Assembly: GCA_008711295.1 (NCBI GenBank) | Contig: VUYV01000003.1 | Span: 6,417,765 to 6,481,764, forward strand | DNA length: 64,000 bases | From: Anarhynchus alexandrinus | Taxonomy: Eukaryota; Chordata; Aves; Charadriiformes; Charadriidae | Reading direction: 5' to 3' | Part shown: piece after piece, positions 36,019 through 48,084 of the stretch | Layout: every line of letters begins with the position of its first letter | How positions within the stretch are numbered: the first letter of the stretch is position 1 | Notes under the pieces: generated by a model | What the model was told of the DNA's origin: nothing | The model's input: only the letters and a program-made list of their open reading frames with translations | Databases searched by the model: none | Made by a program: the position numbers and the translations under genes

Positions 36019-36980
36019 CTAAATTTTTTTTTTTTTTTTTTTTTTAATCACACAAATGCTTACTCCTTGGTATCTTTGAGATTGTAATTATTAGTTATGG
36101 CAGGTTTCCGGTTTATGTCCCTGGAAACCTTCCTACTGAGGTGCGAAAACTACCAAGAGCTGAGCTGCTGTAAATAAAATTTGGTTTAAAAGGTTAGTAA
36201 ACACACTGTAATGAAATATCCTATAGTAGTTAAGGAATGTTGAGTTACAGAATGTGCCTACCTGGTAGAGAGCATAAACAATTGCTGTATTGCACATCCA
36301 TTTCCTTACAACTATTTGGACTGAAGATTAAGAGATCTGAAGGGAAAAAGGAAAGAACAAAATGCATATAATACGACTGACTAGGGTTTTTTTGTACATG
36401 TTCAAGGTTAGAGCAGCATCTATATTTAGTTATTTTGATCTGTTTTGGGAGGAATGACATTTAAACTTCTTTTTGTGAACATGAAATCATAAACCATCCC
36501 CTGTGCACCATGTCTGAAGCAGACAGAAAGCTTAATTGGGTGTGGTAAAATTATTCCCAATCCATCTGGACAAACCAAATGAATATTTTCCTTCCTGACA
36601 TATTAAGGGAAATAAGATAATAATATAAATCTTTAAATACAGATGAAAATTACAAAGTGATGTAGTTTTGTTCAGAAAAATTATGTTTGAATTAAAATAT
36701 GCATTTTCAAAAAATAATTCACAGAACAGTAATCATTCCTGACTATTGGTGTGTATTCATTGGCTTCTAACTGCAAAATTTCCTCCTATTTATGCTCCAA
36801 AAAGTAGTAATTTAGGAAGGGGTGGATAAGAGAGTTGTAGGAGGCACAAAAGCCTTAACAGAATTATTCTTGTATGGTTCAGTGCTGCATTTCAACTCAG
36901 CTATACTTTCCTTGCACAATATAATGATACTATATAATACAATAATACTAATAAAAATAATACTCAGAAATAAGCATAAC
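35225..36980. other. intergenic with long oligo-T tract
   Basis: A+T-rich DNA without a supported gene. It contains the long T tract described separately and several further T runs around 35240-35310. Confidence 0.6.
35988..36045. repeat. double oligo-T tract
   Basis: A T31 run (35988-36018) and a T22 run (36024-36045) separated by five bases. This is either low-complexity DNA or the remnant poly(A) of a minus-strand insertion. No retrocopy is recognisable next to it. Confidence 0.85.
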
Positions 36981-37612
36981 ATCACAGAATAATTTGTGTT
37001 GGAAGGGGACCCTGCAGGTCATCTAGTCCAAATCCCCTGCTTGAAGCAAATCCATCTAGGGCAGTTGCCCAGCACTGTGTCCAGTTGGACTGTAAGTGTC
37101 TCCAAGGATACAGACTCCACAGCCTCTCTGGGCAACCTGTTCCAGCATCTGACGATCCTCTTAGTGGAAATATTTTCCTTATACCTAATTAGAATTTCTC
37201 ATGTTCCAGCTTGTATCCACTGCTTCTTGTATCACTTTTCATCTTCAAGAAGAGTCTGGCTCCATCTTCTCCGTACTCTACCATTATTTTTTTTTGTAAG
37301 CAGGAGTAGGATCTGTCTTTAACCTTCTTTCAGCCTCTCCTCACATGTCTTGTGCTCCTGCCCTCAGCCATCTTCATGGCCCAGAGCTGCTCCCGTATTT
37401 CCACGTCTTACTGGGCAGCCCAGACTTGGACCTATCACCCCAGTTGTGTCTCATCAGAGTTAAGCAGATGGGAAGGACTACCTCCCTTGACCCGTTGGCA
37501 ACACTCTGCCTAATGCAGCCCACAATGTTGTTGGTCTTCTCCACTGCAAGGACATGTTGCTATCTAATGGTCAACTCACAGTCTGCATGGACCTCCAACT
37601 CTATTCAAATTA
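36981..37612 (-). pseudogene. CR1 LINE, 5'-truncated, minus strand
   Basis: On the minus strand this copy runs from about 37612 to its 3' end at 36981. The 3' untranslated block is seen as 'atcacagaat...ttggaaggggaccctgcaggtcatctagtcc' in plus orientation. Coding remnants of the ORF2 C-terminus follow, including the region complementary to 'gcctctctgggcaacctgttccagcatctgacgatcctc'. An oligo-T run at 37289-37295 interrupts it. Frames on both strands are broken. It truncates in the part equivalent to the 'AKKANNIV' block. Confidence 0.9.
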
Positions 37613-37915
37613 CATGTTCTCTAAGTTTTGCTTTTTTTTTTCCCTGTATGAAATGAAATCTCAGAAAACCATAAAAAGCTAAGAGGAGTTTCTAATATAT
37701 GTGTAGAGAGATGGTAAGAGGCAGAGAACTTTAAATGATTTCTGTAATTTTAGCAACAAAAACCAAAAAACCTTATTCGGGAGATCAGATTTATTAACAG
37801 AGACCATAGAAAACATTTGGCCAATTAAAATCTTTTTTAGACTGATACATATTCAAAAGCTTTTATTAGAGTTACAGTTTATTTACATCTGTCTCTTTTT
37901 TTTTTTTTTTTAATG
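37613..37915. other. spacer between two minus-strand CR1 copies
   Basis: About 300 bases with no recognised feature except a T run at about 37897-37910 directly next to the CR1 that follows. Confidence 0.5.
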
Positions 37916-38511
37916 AATCACAGCATGGTTGATGTGTGAAGGAACCTCTGGAAGTCATCTTGTCCAACACCACTGCTCAGGCAGGGCCATCTAGAGCCAG
38001 TTGCTCAGGACCGTGTCCAGTCAGCTTTCCAATGTCTCCAATGTGGGACATTCCACAACCACCCTGGGCAACTTGTGCCAGTGCTCAGTCACTCTCACAG
38101 GGAAGAAGTGGTTCCTGTTGTGCAGATGGAACCTCCTCTGTTTCAGTTTGTGCTTATTGCCTCTTGTCCTGTCACTGAGAAGAACCTGGCTTTGTTCTCT
38201 TTGTACTCTCCCTTCAGGTATTTGTGCACATTGATGAGATGCCTGTAAGCCTTCTACAGGCTGACCAGCCCCAGCTCTCTAAGGCTTTCCTCATAGGAGA
38301 GATGCTTCAGTCCCTTCATCATCTTTGTGGTCTCTCACTGAACTCTCTGCTGTATGTCCATGTCTCTCTTGAACTGGGGAGCCCAGATCTGGACACAGGA
38401 ACCCAGATGTGGCCTCACCAGTGCTGAGTAGATTGGAAGTATCACCTCCCTTGACCTGCTGGCAACAGTCTTCCTCATGCAGCCCAGGATACCATTAGTT
38501 GCCTTTGACAC
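37916..38511 (-). pseudogene. CR1 LINE (3' part), minus strand, interrupted by an LTR
   Basis: This is the 3' half of a minus-strand CR1. The tail lies at 37916 ('aatcacagcatggttgatgtgtgaaggaacctctggaagtcatcttgtcc'), followed by the reverse complement of the C-terminal ORF2 blocks ('ctaaggctttcctcataggagagatg', 'agcccagatctggacacagga', 'ctgctggcaacagtcttcctcatgcagccc'). It stops at 38511 within the AKKAN-coding region and resumes on the far side of the inserted LTR at 39651. Confidence 0.9.
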
Positions 38512-39650
38512 TGTGGCAGGTTGACCTTGGCTTGCTGCCAGGTCCCAGCAAGCTGCTCTATCACTCTCCCTCCATCAACAGGACAGGTGGAGAAAAAATG
38601 ATGAAAAGCTCATGGGTAAGATAAGGACAGAGAGATCACTGAGTAATTACCGTCAAGGGCAAAACAAGCTCAACCTGGAGATATTAATTTAATTAATTGC
38701 CAATTAACTGTAACAGAGTAGGATAGTGAGAAATGAAACAAAACTAAAACCACCTTCCCCCCACCCCTCCTTCCCAGGCTTTACTGCATTCCTAACTCTT
38801 CTGCCTCCTCTTCCCAAGCGGCACAGGGGGATGGGGAATCAGAGTCAGTTCATAATGCTTCATGTCTGCTGCTCCTTCTGCCTCATGCTCTTCCCCTGCT
38901 CTAGTGTGAGGTCCCTTGCAGGGGATACAGTCCTTCACAAATTTCTCCAACGTAGGTCTTTCCAACAGGCTGCAGTTCTTCAAGAACTGCTCCAGTATGG
39001 GTCTTTTCCATGAGATACAGTCCTTCAAGAACAGACTGCTCTGGTGTGCATCCCCCATGAGCCACAGGTCCTTTCAGAAAACCTGCTCCTGTGTGGGCTC
39101 CTCTCCATGGGCCACAGTTCCTGCCTGGGGCCTGGTCTGGCGTGGGCTCTCAAGGCGCTGCAGCATCCTTCAGGTCATATCCATCTACTGCAGTGTGGGC
39201 TCCTCCGCAGGCTGCAGTGTGAATATCTGCACCACGACAGTACTCCATGGTCTGCAGGAGGACAAGCTGTGTCACCATGGTCTTCACCACAGTCTTCACC
39301 ACAGGTGGCAGGGGGATCTCTGTTCTGGCACCTGGAGCACCTCCTCCCCATCCTTCTTCACTGACCTTGGTGTTTGTATCATTGTTTCTCTCCCATTTTC
39401 TCACTCTTCTCCCACAGCTGCTGCACAACATCTTTTACCCTTTCTTAAACGTGTTATCACAGAGGCTCCAGCACCATTGCTGATTGGCACAGCTTTCCCA
39501 GCTTTGGCCAGCACCGGGTCCATCTTAGAGCCAGATGAAACTGTCTCTGTCCATCATGAGAGCAGTTTCTGGTGTCTTCTCACAGAAGCCACCCCTGCGG
39601 CCCTTCCCCAACCCACTCTACCAAAAACCTTGCCACATAAACCAAGTACA
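38512..39650 (-). mobile_element. LTR-type element (about 1.14 kb) nested in a CR1
   Basis: The insert splits one CR1 into 37916-38511 and 39651-40000. It begins TGTGGCAGG and ends ...CCTTGCCACATAAACCAAGTACA, so it has TG/CA termini and a subterminal inverted pair (TGTGGCAGG/CCTTGCCACA). The flanks GACAC (38507-38511) and GCCAA (39651-39655) may be an eroded 5-bp duplication (3 of 5 match). Inside, 38897-39203 is an array of about seven diverged units of 45-55 bp built around 'gctccagtgtgggtcc'. The strand is inferred from a TATA-like TTTAAG on the minus strand (about 39441-39449) and ATTAAA-like sites near 38686. I recognise the family as a common avian repeat but cannot name it. Confidence 0.75.
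38897..39203. repeat. degenerate tandem array inside the nested LTR
   Basis: The 'ctCCAGTGTGGGtcc' motif recurs near 38897, 38945, 38989, 39037, 39083, 39133 and 39188, with intervals of 44-55 bp. Between motifs the spacers share 'cacgggctgcagtccttcaagaac'-like text. This is an internal tandem array characteristic of the element, not an independent satellite. Confidence 0.7.
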
Positions 39651-40000
39651 GCCAAGGGAGCGTTGCTGGCTCACGTTCAGCTTTGTGTCCACCAGGACTC
39701 TCGAGGTCCTTTACTGCAAAGATGTTTGCCAGCTGGGTGGCCCCAGCATATATTGGTGCATGGGGTTGTCCATCCCCAGGTACAGGACGTTACACTTCCC
39801 TTGCTGAACTTCATGAGGTTCCTGTCAGTCCATTTCTCCAGCCTTTCAAGGTCCTTCTGGATGGCAGCACAACCCTCTGGCGTATCAGTAACTCCTTCCA
39901 GTTTTGTAACATCAGCAAACTTGCTGAAGGTACACTCTGCCCTGTCATTGAGATCATTAATGAAAATGTTGAACCCTGTGATACACTGCTAGTTACTGCA
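39651..40000 (-). pseudogene. CR1 LINE (reverse transcriptase part), minus strand, beyond the nested LTR
   Basis: This continues the CR1 of 37916-38511. On the minus strand it encodes the RT palm, including an '[15 protein letters not shown]'-like stretch and the catalytic box, which reads FADVTKL because the second aspartate codon is GTT at 39908-39910. The [22 protein letters not shown] stretch then leads toward the C-terminal region. Replacement of a metal-binding aspartate would abolish RT activity. The copy is truncated at about 40000. Confidence 0.9.
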
Positions 40001-43000
40001 ACTCCTATGGAGCAAAAAGAAAAACTAGCAAGAATGTTCCAGAATGTTCTCTTCTGTCTTCCAGATGAGGGCTGGTATACTTACTGTCATACAACCTTTG
40101 TATTTAGACATAGCTTTGAAGTTTTGTTTCAAAATTATTTTGACTAAGATCACTGAATATAAAACATGTGTCTGAAATAAGTATGTTGCCAAAGCTAGAA
40201 ATTCTAAGGTGACTGTACTGCAATAACTTTGGCATTTTCTTATTTTTGAATATTTTATTTCAGTCTCTTGATTTCCTTCTTTTATCATAGGTTTTAGGTC
40301 ATTAGGCAAGCACACACACATAGAAGGGTGCAAGTTTATTTCTTTCACTTAAGCTTTCTGAATTTCTGATATATTAATCTTTTGATGTTTTGCAGGGTAT
40401 ATATACATGTCACAGCCTATTATAATGTTATGCCTACATAGGATACAACAGGAATTTATTTGAAACTATGTACATTTTTATAGTTAAACTCAACAATAAT
40501 TATATAAATATCCTGTTGGTAGCTTTTGAATACTAAAGAAGTTAATTATTGTTATTTTTATCACTGAAAACCCGTAACATTTTAGCTGCTTTTTTCATAC
40601 AAAACACTCTCAATTCCTGCATATGTCCTTGTCATATGAGGTTAAGTACTTCAAAAGCAACAGTGTTGAAGATAGCATTTATAATTATATGTCCTCATTC
40701 CTAACCTTAAAAAAAATTTAGATCTAAAAGTTCTACTTGAATTTAGGAACTCAAGAATATTTCTCCAATGAATTAACCATTTAACAATTTAATTTCCAAA
40801 CTACCTATCTTCTTTAGAGCAAATTATTTCCACGTCATTTATTTACCTTTATTTATCTTGCTGATTGCACGCTCTTTACAATTACTATCATAAGTTTCCG
40901 AAGTTTTCATTCCTGACATGAGGTAGAAATCTTCTCATATATTTTCATTGTCAGTTACAGCTGGCCTACAAAATGGGGAAGAGGACCAACCAAAAACAGA
41001 GAAGGTCTCAAATGACCTCCAGGCAAATATTTACTTATTTTCCTTAACTGGCATTCCACGCTGAACACTTATGTGATTTAAGTAAAGTAATATGGCTTTG
41101 CACATAACTTTTTCCTTTATTGTTTGCAACACCTAATTGCTTCAGAAAAATGAAGGAACTAAAAAAGAGAGAAGATGATTAAAGATTTTTAAATTCTTTT
41201 GGGAAATGAGAGTGGCAAGCAAAAAGGTCACTCTTCAGGTTCTTTTCTCCAACAGACCATCAAACAAGGCTAAAATTTACACAGTTTCCAGAAAACAAAA
41301 CCAAACCAACCAACCAACCAACCAACCAAAAAAAAAAAAGAAAAAAAAAAGATAAAGAAGATTATGATCAGGGTCAGAAGCTACAAACCTCAGCAAATAC
41401 AATGAAATAAGTAGAACTACTTTGGGGAGCACTTCCAAAGGAGAGAGCTGGAGTTGTCATGGTGGGACCTGGAGAGATGTGGAAATAACAAAGTTGCCTT
41501 CAGAGGTAGGCAAAGAAAGACAGCTCAAAGCCCAGATGCTGTATGTTTGTCAATACATGAGAGGTGTCCTGCACTTCACTGCATTAGTGGAGAGTCTCTG
41601 TAAGAGCTCAAGAAGCTAATCAGACTTCTGCTTCATTATACAGCCAAAAGCTCTGACCAGTGATTCAATCCAAACTTACATTTATTTTAAGTGGCTGTAT
41701 TTTACCTGTCAGTATGACAAGAACATGTTCACTTTTTTTCCTGTCCTATTGTCTTGCATTTTGTATCCCTTCTCAAGAAAAAGAACAGTAGCATAAACCT
41801 TCCTTTCACTTTCAGTATTTAATCTTTATCTTTAGACCATGTTTTTCCAAATATTCAATATGATATATATTTGTGCCTCAGAAACATCAAATTATACTTG
41901 ATATGATAAACCAGGTACTCTGAAAGAAAGAATCCTTGGTAGTTTTTATTGACCTTTGTGTTCATGATTTTAACTCTTGTCTCCAGAATTATGCTATTTG
42001 AAAGACAATATTTTAAAACTGAGATAGTGAATACACTTTCTGATCTCTCCCGCTCTCAAGGATGGCTTAGTCCTTCTATAAATTATAAAATTTAAAGTAT
42101 GCAGAAATTCTGTATATTATAAAAACATATTGTAAGCCTCGACCCATGTACTTGAAGAAGGAAGCCTGTTTCCTCTCAGGCAAGGTGGGAGAGAAGACCT
42201 AAGTTTTCTAATGGTCAAGAAAAAGATGCAGGTAGTCAAGTTAAACTACATGGAAGAGGGATCACTTGTTGCATAGCCAATATAGTAAAATTCCATGCCT
42301 GAATAAGGGCCTGACTTTGCTGCACATGAGCTATGAAAATGTTTTAAAAATATTTTCTTTAGTAATTGTTACTTATTTTCTGTAAGATGCATTCAATTTA
42401 TTTATTAGAAGATACATGTATATCTATTTGTATAAGGAAAACCCTTAGTTTATACTCAGAAAAAGGCAGGTGGTCATTTTGTTATTGGCATTAACACAGG
42501 GATTTATGCATGCAGTAGATGTACCATGTATGCTGCAAAAATGGCCAAGACATCATTCAGCGTGTTTCTTCCTGTAGTTGAAAGGTAACCAGTACAATAC
42601 CTAACGCTGACAAATAACATAGGGTTTGCTAAATTAAGTACAGATTCATGAGTTACTTCACACATCCTATGCAGTAATGTCACAAAACAAAATAATGAAT
42701 GGTAGCCAATGTCCTGAAAAATAAGAATGTATTTTTATTAAGAGTGGGATTATGCTTTCTCACAGAAGTCAAGGACTGACTCCTGTTTTAGCTTTGCTAA
42801 TCCTAGGTTCCCCTGCCCCATGCTCACTAAGAAGTGTTTTTCAAACATGTCAAGAATAGTACATTTTCCTCTGCAGGTCTCACAGCTCTTAGCACGAAAG
42901 TAATTTCTACTTTAAATGTAAATTCAGCTCAGTGTCTGCCCATTGTTGGAGAGATATTCTGGGAACATTCACTTACGGTAACATCAATTACTTTTACTTG

Positions 43001-46000
43001 AATCAATTGAGTAATTTAGGGCCAGGCTGTACCTGAACGTAATATATCTGGAATTATAAGACCCTTCACTTTCCTCAAAATATTCTCTCCTATCTTTTAC
43101 CCTTTCCATGTGTTTAGGAGCTGAGTATGGAATCAAGAGAGACAAGGCCTAAGGGAAACACACCTGCACGGCTACTCTGATAGCTCTGTTAAGAAAACTG
43201 ATAATGCTAGTTGTCATCTGACATAAGATGACAGACCTTTTGTTTTTGTTTTCCTCTGTGTGTGTGCTTTTGCTTTTGGTTTGTTTGGGTTTTTTTTATT
43301 ATTTTTTTTTAATTTTAATTCTTAAAGATATGAGCTAGAGAAATTATCATGACAGGATCAGAGAAACGATCATGACAGGATCACAGCTTTCCTCTTCTCT
43401 TTTTTCCTGTGCAGCATATTAACATGATATCCTTTGCCAGGGGGATTCAGACAAAACTGTACATGACTTAGATTTCTGTCTCATAGCAGACAGACAAGCA
43501 GGATGAGCTGGCATTATTTTCACTTTTCTCATTTGTCTCGAGACACCTTGTTGTGGTAGGTCATCCAGCCCGGCGGCACTGAGATTGTCATGTGCCCCAG
43601 GAGTAGCAGCAGTGGGATGACCTCTCTCCCAGCTCATTGCAGAGGCAAGGCAGCTCTGCCACAAGTGGAAGAAAACACTACATGAACACCAGGAATGAAG
43701 CTTACCAGCTGTTCCTAGACATTAGAGGAGTAAAATACATGTCCAGTCCACCTGATCACAAACAGCAGCTTCTTTCTCCCCACTGATGACTACACAAAGC
43801 GGAGGAGGACTTGTCCCTGCACTCACTTTGGTTTGGGAACTGTCGGCTGCCACTGCTGGATGCCTCCAGGAGCTTCTCTGAACTACCTCCACCCTCTTTC
43901 CTACTGAGAAAGCGTCACCACATGCTCTACTCATGTACCTGCCACATCAAACATGTCTGCTCCTCTCTGGCTCTTTTCTTCTAACTAATGCTTCTTTGCT
44001 TTGTTTTTTTTCTTACATCAAGGTCTGATACATACCGTTATGACACTGATCCTGTGTTGGTGGAGTTTAAGCCTCCTAATTTCCTTTTATGACCAACAGA
44101 CTGTATATTGAGTTTTCTGACTGTGGTTAATATTGCACAGGATAAATGTCTGGTAACATTTCATATGGAAAATTATATAATCTCTCCAGTCCAACACACT
44201 ATAAAAGAATATGTTTGCTTCCACATGATTTTTTTTTTTTTAAACTGAGTTTAATTTGTGCATGATTGAAAGATTATTCATCACTGGGAATGGCTCTTTA
44301 CGTATGCTAATAAATTTACAGCAAAAATGTTTAGCAAAGGTGTTACCCATTATTCATCAGTTAAATTCAGACACTGGATGAAAGAGATTTCTCTTTGTCT
44401 CCATTGCTCTGAGTGGCCATTAAAAAACACATAGCACCAGTAGTAAAACTAAGACAATACCCCAGGTAGTGAGAATGGTGTACTTACAACCTTTATCAAG
44501 GTTAACGTTCCCCAGAGATATAAAAAAAAATAAATGTATCTGCACTAAATGAATGCTGTCAAAGACTGACAGGTGGAAAGTACCTACTGCTAGTTCTGAG
44601 GCACTTGATGCTTCTAATAGTTTTCAGGTAATGTAAGCAGGGGAGGACAACTATGATACTAAAAAAAAAACAAACAACCCCAAAAAACTGTGGCACTGCA
44701 TACCTTACAAAAAGAGAGAGGAGAGAGAGAGATATTTTTAAACAAAATACAAAGGGAAAAAAATAAAGAAGGTTCTGACTGATGCAAATCCCCAAAACCC
44801 CCAATTTTGCAAATTTGTTACGTGGAGTGTGGCTTGGTGAAGACAGGGGAGAAATGAAAACCTGAAAAGAGGGATGTGATGGAGATGTGGACTGAGGACA
44901 CATAGATTATATCACTTGCAAAACTTGCAAGTGTTTGCAGACATGCAGATCATACAGCAGGAATGAAAGCTGTCCCTGTTTTTCCAGAGGGACAACTGGA
45001 CAAAGTTGCAGTACAAGTGAATGAAAAATCTACCAAAATTAAATGGAACATTAATTAAAAATTGAACATAAATTGGTGAGGTGAAATAATAATGTTTATA
45101 TTGAAGGAGAAGCAGAAGACAATAAAGTAAATGCCTGAGACTTTGGGCTTGCAAGGGAGATTTTATTCCTGCTGAGGAAGGATAGCAATTAACTGAATGT
45201 CTAATATGAAAAGGCGTTATTTATGATTCCAGTGAAATGGAATTTTAGTTTGTAAAATTGAAGAATTCAAAAAATTTTGAAAATCAGGAGCTCGAGGCAA
45301 TTGAGGAAAAATTTGAATTCCCTTTCAATTCTTCAGGTCTCCAGGAGTTAGGAGTATAACAAATCCCAAAATCATATACTTTTTAAACTTCTTAGATAGA
45401 TGCTGAAGTGAGGCTGCCAGATTACATTCTCCAGCTGTTACACTTCAAACATAAGAGTCAACAGAATGAATACGCTGCCTAGATATTGTGGCTCTCATCT
45501 AAAAATGCCGTGGAAGACGTGGGAGGAAACCAGGTTTCCTGAGTCCAATTCCAGAGCTGTATATACCAAAAGTCCTCGAAACAGAGAACTCATATCTTAA
45601 TGTACTGAATCCATGAAACTGCTTGAAGAGCAAGAATGTCCCCTTTTTTCTTTCATAAAGAGTATCTTTAATTTTATTGCACATGCTCTGCTAGCTGTCA
45701 GTGTTGTACTTAATCATGTCAGTCATAGCATATTATGTTTTTTGTATTTTGTATTTCTGTGTCTAGACATGCTACATTGCATTTCATTTTATATTAATTG
45801 ATTTACCATGACAAGACTCCTCATGAAACGATTAAGCATACTGCTGTGTATCGTAAATATGAAGTGACAAGTCAGAAAAGTGTCATGTCACATCAAAAGC
45901 AGATACATACATTTGCCAAATAACCAGTCTGGCTAAGAGAAGATAGATCCTTTCAAACATTTTTGTATCTGTTGCTCCACAGGCACTGAAAATTTACTGT

Positions 46001-48084
46001 CAGAAATGACCTGTGATCCAGCTCAACCATCATCATCCCTGCCTGTCAAAAAGAATGGTGATTATGATGAAGAACTGTGAATGAGAAATTATAACTGAAA
46101 GTTATTCAGAATGACTCCACTTAAACATATCCTGATGTCTCAACATGTGTCTTGACATAGGCAGTGTTTAAAACTTTAGAGGAAAAGCAGTAAGAGAGAT
46201 TTTTTTTTTTTTTTAAATTGGAGCAAATGTAATAAGAAGCCAGCTGTGAGGCTACTTCAGATATGTATGTATCACCATTTGTATTCATAAACATGTAGAC
46301 ATGAGTGATCAGTTAGATGTGTAAAAAGACCCTTCATGGAGACTAGTGCATGAATTCTGCACACAGCCATGAAAATATATCCAGCACATAATTACATTTA
46401 CAGTTCAGAAAAAATGTATTCATGAATGAAAAATAAAAATAATTACATCTTTGAGTTTGAGAGCAGCTAGTGTTATTGATTATATTCACTTTTGTTTTTA
46501 TTTTATTGTGTGCTACATTTCTATTATTTTGTTCACTTTGATAATTTTTATTAGTTTGATTATATACTCACTATCCTTATGTTTAAACATATGTAAATAA
46601 ACAAGTCTCTTATGGAAAAATGAATCTTTCAGAAACATAATTTACTTCTTTACATATAAATTTATGCAATTATTTAATGACTAAACCTTCTGACAAGAAA
46701 ATAATACGTACCACAGTAGGTCTTAGTGTCTATCCTTTTGAGTCTGCCAGCTAACCAGAGAAGTCCAAAGTCATCAGAGAGGCCTTGAAAAACAGCTGAA
46801 TTTTACAGCAGAGAAGTGGAATAGAGAAGAATTTTGTTAGTAAGAGCATGAACATTGGTTAATGAGCACATTCACTGTCAAGCAAATTACAGCAATCAAA
46901 TTACCATCACAACAATGTGCACACTCTGATTTTTTCAAAATTCGATTTTAACATGGTTCATGGTTTGGATCAGGTTGACAACCAGTAGTCTATTTAAAAA
47001 AAAATGTGTGTGGAACTTCTTTATAATTCCTGGGTTTGTTGTGGATTTCTCTGTGTGTGTTTTTGTGTGTTTATTTATTTATTTAAATTTCTTTTGGGTT
47101 AGGGTTTTGTGCAGAAAATAAGTTATCCCTCCCTCTTGGTTGCCCTGAAATATTTCTTCACTCTCCACACTTTGAAGTCTGTGGGGTTGGATCTTCCAGG
47201 CTTCATTTAGCCATCAGCCCTGAAAATTTACAGTGGCTATTAGTGCACTTCAGACACTGAAGAAAAAGATGATAGATTTTATTTGCTCTTAAAAATAATC
47301 TTATTCTCCATAATAGTAAAATCTTTGGTAGAGAGCAATTTATATCGCCTTATGCCACCAGTAATATTTTACAGCTATAATAATTTTACTTTCACATAGT
47401 GAAAAGCCCTGCTGGGTGAACAGGATTTCATAATGAAATAAGCAAGAATTATGCTTCAGGGGGAGGGGTGTGTGTGTGTGTGGAGAAAACACAACAAAAA
47501 AACCCCAACAGCTCTCCCCCACCTGCCACAAAAAGCCCTCATCCCAAACCAAAAAAAAACCCAAGCCCTTCATTTAACTAGTAATATCATTATAGGCAGA
47601 CTTTAGATGCAGACGGAAAAGCTGGTTCAGAAGAACAGATGTTGGTGGTATGGACTCTAAAAGCTTCAAATAAAATAACTGGTTTCTGAGAAGCCAAATA
47701 TTTCTTACAAAAATTAATTCTGTCTGAAAAAAGCTTAGCTTCCTACCTTAGTAAGACAAGAAGACTTGGAAACACTGCAGGCTTGAGCCTTGAAAAATCA
47801 AAAGAAGTTTTCTAAGCTATATTTTCTTACCGCTGATTATAACCTCTGATCTGATTGCTTTGAACTGGCAAGGTAATATTATATAAAGAACAGGCTTTAT
47901 CAAACATTTCAGGAACGCAGGAAATCCTTCCCAAAGCACCAGACACCTATAACAGCAAGGGTTATTAACAAAGTAAAAAGACATCTAATATTAATGATAA
48001 AAATACATTCACTTCTATGAGCAGTAAAAAGTGTACAAGGACTACACTGCCAATATGCTACTGACTTCCAGCAGAGAATACCAT
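40001..48084. other. intergenic, no gene seen
   Basis: Eight kilobases without a supported gene. Low-complexity items include the (CCAA)n/A-run at 41301-41350, T-rich DNA at 43284-43320, A runs near 44663-44672, a GA tract at about 44714-44735, a T run at 46200-46214 and a (TG)n tract at 47467-47482. A GC-richer block lies at 43400-43960. Confidence 0.55.
41301..41350 (+). repeat. (CCAA)n microsatellite with A-run
   Basis: Seven or so tandem CCAA/ACCA units followed by A-rich sequence to 41350. It is a simple repeat with no CRISPR-like spacers. Confidence 0.9.

Noticed and set aside
38916..39992. 358-codon open frame on the plus strand
   Set aside because: It runs antisense through the nested LTR and into the minus-strand CR1. 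Its residues reflect the repeated GC-rich motif, not a protein family.
41301..41350. Regular short repeats considered as a CRISPR-like array
   Set aside because: It is a (CCAA)n microsatellite with no spacers, in a vertebrate genome.
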